A stretch of DNA of 64,000 nt, taken from contig JAUDYN010000013.1 of assembly GCA_030407005.1 (NCBI GenBank), forward strand, positions 372,001 through 436,000. The letters are read 5' to 3'. The notes under the pieces were generated by a model. It saw nothing but the letters and a program-made list of their open reading frames with translations. It ran no database searches and had not been told where the DNA came from. A program made the position numbers and the translations under genes. The stretch is from Desarmillaria ectypa (Eukaryota; Basidiomycota; Agaricomycetes; Agaricales; Physalacriaceae). Shown here one piece after another: positions 46,465 to 57,300 of this stretch (position 1 is its first letter; each line of letters starts with the position of its first letter).

Positions 46465-46853
46465 TGTTATGATTTTTCCATTATCTTATCTTATCAGAGT
46501 CATATCCATGACTCATCCATCTAATCAGTCCTAGTATCCATCTTGTATCAGTGTACTCACTGACCACCACACTCTTCTCATTGGACCATGATCCTTCTGG
46601 ATCCACCTTACTTCAACACTGTTCCAGCATGGACCATACCATTTCATCTAAATATAACACCATACTTACAGTATATAAGTAGAGTAAACTTCACCATTGT
46701 ACTCTATCTTTTGACTAAATTACAATCATATACTTTCTATTCACACACCAAAGACCTAGCCCAAGTCTCTATACTGAGTGACTGCCCAAATGCGAAGCAG
46801 CTTGAGAGACCAAAGCTTACATCCCAAGTCATATGATAGACAAGGATGTAACA
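46465..46853 (+). repeat. 3' LTR of element III
   Basis: 389 bp, TGTTATGATTTTTCC to GATGTAACA, 27 bases shorter than the 5' LTR through one deletion near 46563. Confidence 0.9.
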
Positions 46854-47021
46854 CTAATAGTGTCACATCTAAATCCTGGCTCTACTAGTTGTCTACTGCT
46901 TTTAACTATCAGCTCAAAGCCTCAGCTATAGTCCTCTATGTATCACTAGTAAAAGATAGATGTGTGAGAGTATTGTTACAAAATCGCAAAATCTAGGTGT
47001 AAACACATAGATGGCATATCA
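46854..47021 (-). repeat. Solo LTR-B, copy 7, right part
   Basis: Resumes after the CTAAT duplication and ends GGCATATCA at 47021. Flanks of the whole copy (GCAG and GCAT) are not a convincing duplication. Confidence 0.85.
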
Positions 47022-47441
47022 GCATGAAGCCTCTTCAATATATCATCTTCTTCTACCAATTTATATAAGCTATCTGTTGCTGATATTTGCACATAATGCA
47101 AAGTAAAAATACTGAGACTTCACACTTAAATGACACATATATGTTGTTTTAAATCAAAGTCATATACTCTACTCATGTTATATTTGTTTATACTGCTCTT
47201 GCCTTGGTGGATATCACTCTATACCTTATATTCACCAGATTATTGCTTACTAGATATATGCATATTTGCATTCATAGGATTTGCAAAATTACATGCCTGA
47301 ACATCTTAAGCACATGTCAACATATTAACTACTGAGTGAGTGAGTAAGCATGCATGCAAGTGCAGCAAGTTTAAATGTCAATAAAATTGCACTAGGACCA
47401 TGTCCTGTACCCTCTATGTCCCAACCAGTCACATCACATGG
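47022..47441. other. AT-rich spacer
   Basis: About 420 bases, almost free of CpG, no open frame of note. TATATAAG near 47064 resembles the LTR promoters, but no LTR ends surround it. Confidence 0.4.
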
Positions 47442-47700
47442 ATGTAACACACTATGTATGCTATATGCTATGTCACATGCCCATGAGCATCCCCCTCTCA
47501 AGACATGGTACCACACCAACTATGCTGATGCTCCACTACACATTCACCCATCTTCCTCTCTCCTCCCTTCCTTTCTTCTCATCCTCAGCAGTCAATTCAA
47601 ACCCTAGATAAGCCTTAGTTTAAGGTTAGGATTGGTGGTCATTCACTGGTCACCCAAACATGGTTCTGCCCATACTAATAAAACAGCCTCTCATTGTCAC
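47442..47700 (+). repeat. Repeat C, copy 2
   Basis: Second copy of the repeat at 4072-4330, in the same orientation and with the same order of landmarks. It lies upstream of the SDR pseudogene. Confidence 0.6.
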
Positions 47701-47890
47701 CCACATTCTGGGTGGCACCCTCACCATGCATTCTCACTATTATTCAGATAGATGTCAGACCTCCAGAATATGCCTAAATAGCAATGTGAACATCTATAAT
47801 ACAAAGCAAAAAGCAAAGGAAGCTAATGCTACTGCAAATGCCAACTATTATATGACTTAATGATTGCATATATAGAGTGCACAAAGAGGT

Positions 47891-48047
47891 GTCTAGGGTT
47901 GGTGAGATGAGGTGAGGCAACCATTCAGGGTTGGCCCCCAGGGTTGAGGGTGGAGTGGGTGAAAAAGCATGTCCAGGATTGGTGAGGTGAGGTGAGAAAA
48001 TCATCTAGGGTTGGTGTCCAGGCCTGTATGATTGAGTGAAAAAAACT
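47891..48047. repeat. Two-copy 80-bp tandem repeat
   Basis: Units start at 47891 (GTCTAGGGTTGGTGAG) and 47971 (GTCCAGGATTGGTGAG) and share the AGGTGAGG and GGGTTGG motifs. Confidence 0.75.
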
Positions 48048-48068
48048 CAACCCTAATAACTAGGGTTG
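48048..48068. repeat. 8-bp inverted repeat
   Basis: CAACCCTA and TAGGGTTG separated by five bases, just after the tandem repeat and 27 bases before the pseudogene start. It could be chance or a protein-binding palindrome. Confidence 0.5.
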
Positions 48069-48094
48069 AAAAGTTTCCCTATAATAAAGTGCAA

Positions 48095-50570
48095 ATGTGC
48101 TATAGAAAAAGACATTGTAATTGTCTCAGAGGCCACTCAGACATAGAAAAAAAGCCATCATGCTCTGACTCCCAGATGATGCATTTGATGTAGCCATCAA
48201 TAATGTCTCACTTGATGAGAAGATCACCAAGCTTCAACAAGTGCTGGTTGAGATCATCCAGAAAGGCCACTAGTGTGGTGTCTTCCCTGAGGACATATCC
48301 AGCAAGGATGATTTCAAGAGTATAGTTGAGGGTGTCATCAATACACTGGGAGGATTGGATATGGTGAGTCATCTGCAAAGGCTCTTAAGCACAGTAAAAA
48401 TTGATCTTATGAAAGATGGTAGCTAATACAGCCATGTGCCTGACTGCTGGTGATATGCTGTCTATGCGTTCACACCTAGATTGTGTGATTTTGTAACAAT
48501 ACTATTGCACATCTATCCTATACTAGTGATACATAGAGGACTATAGCTGAGGCTTCCAGCTGATAGTTAAAAGCAGTAAGCAACTAGTAGAGCCAGGACT
48601 TAGATGCAACACCATTAGTGGGTTAAATCTACCAGCTGGCCAGACTAGTAACTCGAATGCTAGCAGGCCTAAGTGAAATACAGCCACTAGCAAACAAAGG
48701 ATGCTACTAGCACACCAAAACCAGGAGCAGAGTACACAGACCTCATCAAGTTCTGTCACTAGCAGCCCAGACTGGGCATAAACATCTAAGTCAGGATAAC
48801 TAGTCACATAGCAATCTTGAAACAGAACTTATAAATAAATTAGGAATGGATTAACCTTGAGCCCAGATCCAACTATTGTGATATAGATCTCTTATGATCA
48901 ATACTAGTGGAGCTGGACTGCACCCTTGATCATGATCAGATAGCTGTTACAGGCACCAATATCCGGATATCCATATAACCGTGTTACTAGGGCATGTAGT
49001 TGTGCCAAGGGTGCGGAAAGACCGACTGTGGAGTCTCTAGACCAATCATTTGAAAAGAAAACAGACTAGACCGATTATTGCGTGATTATTCACCATTATT
49101 CGTGACTATCCAAGAAATCCTTACCAATATACCCTATACCCAGATGATATTTATAGTTCTGCCTCAGTAGTATATAAGTAGTAGGATGGGCACTCGTGCA
49201 AAGCAGGCAAGCCATCCCCGCAGTTGAGCCCTCACTGGTAGTAACTGGTGTCCCCAATTAAAGGCTTTTGTGCTTAACCTCGATGAAGTGATTAATAGTC
49301 GCTAAGTCACCCATAGTATTGCATTGAATTGAAGTCCATTAGAGTCACTGTTGTGTCCTGCAAAGGTCCGGAGTGTTTTGAAGTTAGTTCAAGCAAAGTT
49401 CTTGGAGTTATAGTATTATTCTTAGGCCAAGAGTGCCACTAGTTCGAAGCAGTTTCAGTCAGAACGAGTGCAGTAGCTCAAACCAAGTCACTTTTTACCC
49501 AATTGTGTCTTACCAACCCCACTAGTGCAAGTAGTACTTTGTATAACTCACTAGTAACAAATAAAATGTCTTTAAGACAACTGTACTTGATTATTGAAGT
49601 CTGCAGAGTGCTTCCATCATACTCGAAACCACCCGAATTCAATATTGGTGATTGAGTGTAGAGTAATAAGAGGTTTAGTGTGATTGGTGTTCATTGCTGT
49701 TCCCTAATTCTTTCATCACTCACCGTTACCAAGCACATCATTGGTATGCTTGACTGTATGTTCCCAGTGTATGGCCTCCATGTCTCACTCATTTGCATTT
49801 CATAGATACAGTAGAGTAATGGGACCATACCTTTGCCATGGGGTGTTCCTCTTCTACCAATACACCATGAAGCAGATGATCCAATGATATTGCAGGGGGG
49901 AATCATTGGGTGTTTTTCTTCTGCTGAAAAACAAGGTGCTCTTCACTTTCTTGTTTTGCATCATTTTATACCCTCATTGATGGTACACTCTAGGTTAGCC
50001 AATGATATTGCTCTATAGTGCAACCAAGTCTGCTATTCAGGGGTTAACCCCTCAGGGAGCTTGTATATTTCATTGGATATTCATCCATGTATCTTATTTC
50101 ATGTGTGCTCTCGATCTGAGAACACTGCCAATGCATACACATCAGGTGATACAGGTTTTGTCAGCCTGTAATCACTTTCTGACCCTGATATTTAGGAGCT
50201 GTTGTAATGCTTGATATTTTCTTATCACTCACCAGTTTATATACTCATTCTGTTTCTAGGTAGAGAGGTGATGTGTCAACAAGGGAACACAGAGGAGATC
50301 TTCAAGTTGGTTCATATGGAGCTGCTCATCTTTTCAGCACATGTGCTCAAGCAAGGCCTATAGAATGTGGCCCATTCTACTGTGGATTATATGGGGCAAC
50401 CAGAGGACATAGCAGGATTCATGTCTTATCTTGCCTCTAAAGAAGTGCAGTATATGACTGGTACGAGCCTTGAATCTGTTCTGATGTGTTTGATATTGAT
50501 GTGTTGGTATTTTAAGGCAAACAGCATGTCTCTGTTCAAAATACCATCCGATTTTCGCACTGACCACTAA
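48095..50570 (+). pseudogene. Short-chain dehydrogenase/reductase (SDR) pseudogene
   Basis: Pieces of a classical SDR appear in order. Near 48110: IEKDIVIVSEATQ, a decayed TGxxxGxG cofactor loop. At about 48184-48360: DDAFDVAINNVSLDEKITKL to SIVEGVINTLGGLD. After a GTGAGT intron of about 57 nt come MVANTAMC and LTR-B copy 10. Near 49846: GVFLFYQYTMKQMI, then GGIIGCFSSAEKQGA (the Ser region). After a second intron comes YSATKSAIQGLT at about 50020, which is the catalytic YxxxK. Last, GQPEDIAGFMSYLASKEVQYMTG at about 50395-50460. Introns show it is a host gene copy, not a retrocopy. Such enzymes reduce small ketones or diketones with NAD(P)H (acetoin reductase-like is the closest impression). 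It is inactive because of stops, frameshifts and the insertion. Confidence 0.82.
48451..49740 (+). repeat. Solo LTR-B, copy 10
   Basis: 1290 bp, TGATATGCTGTC to AAGCACATCA, within the SDR coding region. Flanks CTGG and TTGG may be a decayed NCGG duplication. Part of the tandem repeat is absent. Confidence 0.85.
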
Positions 50571-53500
50571 TCTGCTATGTGGGAATCAACGGAAGGTGGT
50601 GTTTTGACTAACTCGGAATCTTATTGAGGAAATGATTTAATCTTTTCCTCTCCCTCCGATATCTTGAACCTAGGATGCTTCTTATGCTAGTAGATGAGTC
50701 GATTTGCTGAAGAAGCATTGCATACTAAACATCATGATCTTTGCACTTGAATAGCATACTGCAAATGATCTTCCAATGGTAAAACCAGGCATGATGGTAC
50801 TCGAGCATTCAAAAGTCATAACCAGATGCTACTGGAAGTATGCCGACTGGAACACAAGTTCTAACTTCTAGTAGCATAGAGCTCCTCCCTCTAGTGTCAA
50901 CCACGAGGAAGGAAGGATATGACGAAGTTGTATAAATTCTTCCTTTCTTTCATAGACAAAAAAGGCCTTAGATCTCCCTACACTTTGTGTTGCTGTGGGG
51001 CTGCATCATAGCCGATAATCATGCAAGACCCGTATTCTCGGACAAATTCTAGACCCAGGAATTTCGGTTCATAGACAATAACAATGGAATGGTAGCGATC
51101 TTTTTGTTCTTCCAGACATTAAACCCGTCATCAAACCCGTCTACTATGAGAGACGATGGTTTAATGTGACTACTATATTCCAAAGTGATTCTGAAAATGC
51201 TTGGTAAGAAAGCTTCGAAGAGGTTAAGCATCCCATTGAGTCTGCAAACAACACAGTGATAATTCTATTGGGGCCCAGAGCGATCCATATCGTGCATTGT
51301 GGTAAATAAATTGGACATCACGGATTTCGTGAGCAATGATCACTTGTATTTATTTCCTTTGTTCAGCAATGAAAAGGAACTCTATTTATTTCACATGGGC
51401 TTTTCGGTAGTCCACAACGCACGCATGGTTCTTTCCCACCGGGAAATAAGAATGTTGCGTGAATTTGGGGCGATATCTGCCGTCGGCCATACAGTAACTG
51501 CGACAAAGCTTCGTGCACATGGACGTCCTTCAAATGGAAAAAGGAGAAGGTGTCGTATTAGGACTTTGCACCTTCGCATGAACGCGTAGCCATTAACATC
51601 TCATCAGCCAAATACGAAAAAAGTTTGTACTTCGGCGATCAGACGTCACTGCCTTGGTGAAGATTCTGTGACCCCACTTCCTTATCGATGGTGGCGTCGA
51701 CGAAGCTGCCCTCCAACTCGATGACGGTTGAAGTAGGTGTGAATATCGAGTGTGTCATCGGGTACATGGTCTCTTGCAAATGAAGCTCAGCAACAGAATT
51801 TTGAAACGAAATGAGAGGTAGGTCAATCGTTAATGACCACCGCTATAGAATTTATTTACGGGAGACTGCATTTATGGAGAAGAAAACGAATTACGGTACA
51901 TATGAGAGTTTTTCTGTTAATCCAATTAGACGCATTTCTTGTCCGTAGAAACTCTGCATGTGGAATACAAGGGGATGGAGGATGGAACAGTAGAATGGAA
52001 TTGCGAGAGTCGGTGGTTGTACAATGAGGACCAGACTCCCAGGGTGTCAAGCAAGGCATACAAGGACTACTTCCAGTTACGGTAAGGCGACTTCTCATTC
52101 CTGGAGCCCGGAACGCCGTTCCAAGAGGTCCTAATATGCCATCTCGAAGATAATTTCACCGCCAGAAGGAAATACAAAAAATATAAGGAGGAAAGGAGGA
52201 AAGGCGAAGTGTTCGATACGTTGTCATAAATGCTTTACAAATGGGTAAAAGGAAACCCGGCGATCATTCTTGCCTGCTGGTCTTGATGAAATGTTATTGT
52301 TCACGTCAAGTCCACCGACTCGTTTTGAATTCGCGACTATCGGGCGCCGCCACAATGATAGTGATCGTTTGTTGCGCCCTCATTTGCTTCCGAACGATAG
52401 AATGATTAAAAAAATCAACGGTGGTATATTCCCAAGAACATAAACGAGCGACGGAAACCAATGAAAAGTGGTACCTATGTGTCTTTGGCACCTAAATTTG
52501 ACCGATGCTAGGCTTTTTTAACCAGCATCTTCTCGGTGTTGTGTTTCATGTGTACGTTGTGCTTCGCATACGAGGTTCGTCACCGTAGAACACTCTGTGA
52601 CGTCGTTCTTACTCATAAGTTTGACCTCAGCCTGTAGTAACTCCGGTGCCAGGGCTCGGCATCAGTGGGCTGCAGAAGTCTGGTCTCGAAGCCGTGGTAT
52701 CACCAGCCCCAGTCACAGAGTGTGCATTAATGCAAACAAGGCTGTGTCTTCCCTACTTAAGTCAGTCATCTTCGGCTTCTCCGTTGCCTCATTGCCCCAC
52801 CGCTACTGACCCTGGTTCTCATACCTGTATTCTGCGCTCGACTTGCCACATATGTCGACTTCTGATGACATACCGAACTGCAAAGTGACCACCCCTTTTT
52901 CCAGACTAGAAAACTCATGCTTTGCATCCAGGGAAAACAGTTTTGCTGTCTTTATTTGACATCCTTCTCCCGCGCGAGTGTTTTCGATGCATATGATTCC
53001 GGCCTCTGTTAATCACTGCATGTTTGTTTCTGTTGGACTCATTTCACATGCGCTTACGTATTGCAGGAAGAACATTTAAATGTAATCATCCGTGTGAAAT
53101 CAATTACAGATGGAATCAGCTTCGCCACTAACGGGAATAGTTCCAGTCGCACGCGGAACAACCGTGAATTTGACAAAACGTATGTCACAGATAGGGTGTC
53201 AAGTTGAGAAGATAGTCGGTGGGATAACCAGGTAACTCTACACACTCTCAAGGAAGTCTTCGTTGTTGACACATCTTCCGCGTCGTCAAAATCCGGGGTC
53301 ATATATGACATGATCGATGTCTTTGATGCGCCACCCAGACTAGCCTCCGCTGAACATGATTCCGGCAATCAAATACGGGAAGGATTACAATGGCTTCTCA
53401 AGACAGACGCATGTTGTAGGGAAACTGATTCGATGAGTATTGATTGACATGTGCGGGAAGTTTTTCTATGATACGCCGCAGACGGGGAAGAACAACTAAA

Positions 53501-54240
53501 AAGGTTGTTTAAGACGGGTTCTTGTAATAGTCCTGACGGATATCCAGCATATCGTATAGTCTTCTCAAATGTCTGTACTAAGCACCCTACGTCGCGCTGG
53601 AAGCCTAACAGAATTCTTCAATTTTGGTGTGATTTCGGAACCACTACATCCAGACACATCGTGATTTTCTGATTCATGGACAAGCGAGAATGGAACACAT
53701 ACAAAGATCATGAATTTTTCTCTACCTCGAACATCGACTATTTCGGGACAAAGATAGATAATACGACATACCTTTAAAGGCAGGAGTCAATTAGCGGGGA
53801 GGAAAAGGATGAGCGGATATATATTGTACTTGGGCCAAAACGCACTACGATGATTGCTGAGACTAGGACTTGCCTAAGCATAAGAAGATGACGTTATCTA
53901 TGAATTGGGCAGAGCGTATGTGTTGTATGGCTGCATAATGGTAGGGAGTCCAGGATGGCGATGAAAGCCTGGCAGCTTCTGTAGAAAAAGGTTAAAGCAT
54001 GTAGCTACATACTTGTTCTGGCTGGGATAGAACCCTTAGATAGAGATCGGCGACGGTCCATGAGGATGTCTATGATGAACAATAAACAATTCATATTGAA
54101 CAGTCAGAACATACGTGAATACATCGTCACGATGTTCAGCGTAGCGCATCGTCAGACGGTTGCATTTCGATGCCATCCTGTGGAAGATACAAGCAGATCA
54201 GTACATAGATGAACCGCACACATTTAGGAGTTTACAGGAG
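50571..54240. other. CpG-rich region without a recognisable gene (right flank, part 1)
   Basis: Normal CpG content resumes at about 50560, just past the SDR pseudogene. Open frames are at most about 100 codons (51299-51589 plus, 53054-53368 minus) and contain no motif that could be placed in a family. No tRNA or rRNA was recognised. Plus-strand composition changes between purine-rich and pyrimidine-rich blocks of about 1 kb. Confidence 0.45.
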
Positions 54241-54255
54241 TTCTCACTGCTTCTG

Positions 54256-54357
54256 TACTCCCTCCGGTTGAATGACCTATGAGCCCTGATCCCAATCTTC
54301 GAAATATTTGCCATTTTGTCCGGACCAAAAAATTGTGACTTTGGTCATTTTGGTCCG
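54256..54357. repeat. MITE-like motif and 10-bp inverted repeat
   Basis: TACTCCCTCCGG at 54256 resembles the ends of many miniature transposons. CGGACCAAAA (54321-54330) and TTTTGGTCCG (54348-54357) form a perfect inverted repeat. No matching outer end CCGGAGGGAGTA was found nearby, so an intact element is not shown. Confidence 0.35.
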
Positions 54358-57300
54358 AATTGGCTCCAGCACTGTCACCAAACTCCAGTGCCGTCTTGCA
54401 AGGGTTGTGTCTGCACTCTCACTGTGAAAGATGTAGCAGGACAATTTCATATATTCAATCATATAAGAGAACTTTACGCCAGTACCCCTTCATCGAAAGA
54501 CATCTTTTGGCTGTTAAAATTGACCGCTCGCAACCGTTATTGGTTGGTCCTCATCACCTGTAAATCTCAGCTTGAAACAGGAAAGGAACAGTCCCGAAGC
54601 AGAAATAAATAATGAGAAGATATGAATGAGAAAGCGGAGAAATGGGTCACGTTAGGAAAGAAAAAGGTAGCGGAAAGCATCGATTGGACCCGTGCGTGCG
54701 TGATCAATCTATCTTAAGACCGACCCGGCACAAATGTTAGATCTTTCTTCCCAGTACCGAAACGGTACTGGAACTTTTTTTGCACTTTGTATACCGTTAA
54801 CTACCACAATTCAGAACGCACTTCCAAAATTCAATTTGTTAGCTCGACACTTGCGACACTTGGATAAAAGACAATGTATTTTTACCTATGAATACATAGA
54901 AAATATGCCAAGTTTTTTTTGGTTCTTTTTGACTAAAATAATACTAAAAATATTTCAACATTTTCATTGTTTTTTCTAACATTTGCCAAATGCAGTGAGG
55001 AAATATAAATATTTATACAGTTTTTTCTACAAAAGTGCTGAGAAGAAACTTTGAATATTATCTGTATATTTAGGGGTAAAAATACTGAAATTTTAGTGCA
55101 GTGTGAAGAGATCCCGTGAATACGCCGCCGATTTACTTTGATTTCCTTCCCGACATACTGAACTCGCATACAATTATCTCTCGGGTTATAAAGAGATGTA
55201 AGAGGCTTGTAAGGCAGAAAGTCGAGTCATCCGCCGTGACGGGAATTATTAACGTACTTTTTAGTACATATCTGTTGCTTATGTCTGACAGCTCTTTATC
55301 AACTGGGTACATGTTACAGCGTCGCATGCGTCTATAAACAAATATTTAAATCGCTAGATATTTAATAATTACTAGGGGTAAGATTGGAACGCAAACTCGC
55401 TGTGGTCAGGACGTGATGACAATCAGGATACAAGGCCATTGCATGTCAACTACGCATGTGACATCTATCTTCTCTGATCCCGGGAGACAGGCTAACTATC
55501 GGTCATCTAAGGTGGTCTGAACCATCGAAGCTGTATATGTTACCAAACCCGGTTCAATCTGTAACGTTGGGCCCGTTCGAAAGCGTTCAAAAATTTTTCT
55601 TCTTTTAAGCACGCGAAATTGCCAGTGATCAAACAATCTTTATACGAAGAGGTAACAGAGCTCAGACAGGATCATATATTCTGTTGCCATCGACGTCGTA
55701 CGTATTAATACTCGTATGTTATATCTATGATATAGGTCTTATTATAAGCTTTAGAACTTGCTAGCGCATGGGGGATACTTTCCCCTATCTCGGTATACAA
55801 GACAGCGAAAAGGTTTTTAGCCTGCTCTACTCACTTCCTTTGCGTTCTTCGTCGCTTCCCTAAGTATGGTAAAATGAGGATGCTGTGCCTCGTGAAGGCG
55901 AGAGAGAATGCTGTATGTTCAAACCTCATAGCTCATTCATTTTCTATGTCAACCACCAACTAAAAACTATCTTATTCCATCCGACCAACAAAGCAATATT
56001 GGCTTTATTAATCAGCATATATAAATATACCTATACGCCTCGTACCTTTCGTGCAGGTATATCACTACGCCCACCGAACATACTGCTTGCACGACTGTTA
56101 AAGATGACACTCAAAATGGAAGCCGAGCAACTTAATAACCTCGATGCGATAGCATTTCCGGACGCATGTAATTGACAGGAACATGCTTAATATAAGAGTG
56201 TATTTCTATGGACAATTGTCGGTGTTATATAATGCACGTGTATTGCCAAGCAAGATGCCAGACCAGCGTGATCTTTTCTTACGAATCAAAGTACCCTGGG
56301 AAGGTATGACGTTGCTTCCAGAGAAGCCCTCCTGCTTTTCGCCCTTATGTTGAGGAAGTAAGTGAATACGCTGCCGACCACTTCTCCCTTTCTATGCCAT
56401 CTGACAGCGAATGTAGTTAGATCATTTTCTCACAATTCAAAGCCGTTAAGGCACCGTTTGTAGGTGGAACGATGAAAGCACAGGAAGGTTCACGGATATT
56501 AATCCACCTCGTGAACTAGAACCCTACCTCGGATCTTGTAAGATTGTCGCAACATCTATGGTGGCGTCGATATTTAATTTCGTTCGGTCAGAGGGAGTTC
56601 TTGATCAGAAAGGTGCCAATGAACAGCGACAAGGGCGCTTCGTGATGACGACCTTTCGCAAAGGTGGGATTATCAGGTGTGCACCTTTATCCCGAGTTCA
56701 ACTAACGGGACTTGTTACGATGAACTATCCCATGACTCAAGGTTCAGTTTTTGTGATTTTGCGTCACCTGCGTATCCCGTCACTGAACAATGACACTCTT
56801 CGGGACTCAGTCAAGATGATGACTGAAATGTACAAATTTTCTATTTCTCCTTACATTTGTTCATCTCATTTGACTGCAAACCTTGTGTTGAAGAATAGCT
56901 GTAGGTTTCTCTGACGTTGCACATGGACCTTCATATCATGACTGTCATTTTTTTTTATTTACTTTCTCCCTTTTTCTTCGGCTGAATATGGTACGTGGAT
57001 CTTCGAATTTAACAAAATCTTGCCGTTGCCTTCCATTTGCGTGTAAATTTCTTTGTTATCAAGAAGGCAAACACTGTGATCGACAATATCTTCCCGCTCA
57101 TGGAATAACCTAAACAATTTATTCAATAACGAGGAGTAATGGAGCAGTCAAGGTAAGGATTCTACGGAGCTTATTCCAAGAGCCAGCCGCTACTCGGACC
57201 CTAAATCTTAACCATTCGTCTCAGCACGTGTCCATCTTTGGCTTCGGGCCTATCATATTCCCTGATAACAATCCCCCATGCAGAGGGTTGTTTTCGTCAT

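Larger units (their letters stand above)
37995..46853 (+). mobile_element. Element III: chromovirus nested in LTR-B copy 7
   Basis: 5' LTR 37995-38410 (416 bp), 3' LTR 46465-46853 (389 bp, with a 27-bp deletion that accounts for the difference), TSD CTAAT at 37990-37994 and 46854-46858. Gag is mostly lost between LTR-B copies. Pol is nearly complete but interrupted. CpG content is between those of elements I and II, so its age is likely between them. Confidence 0.92.
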
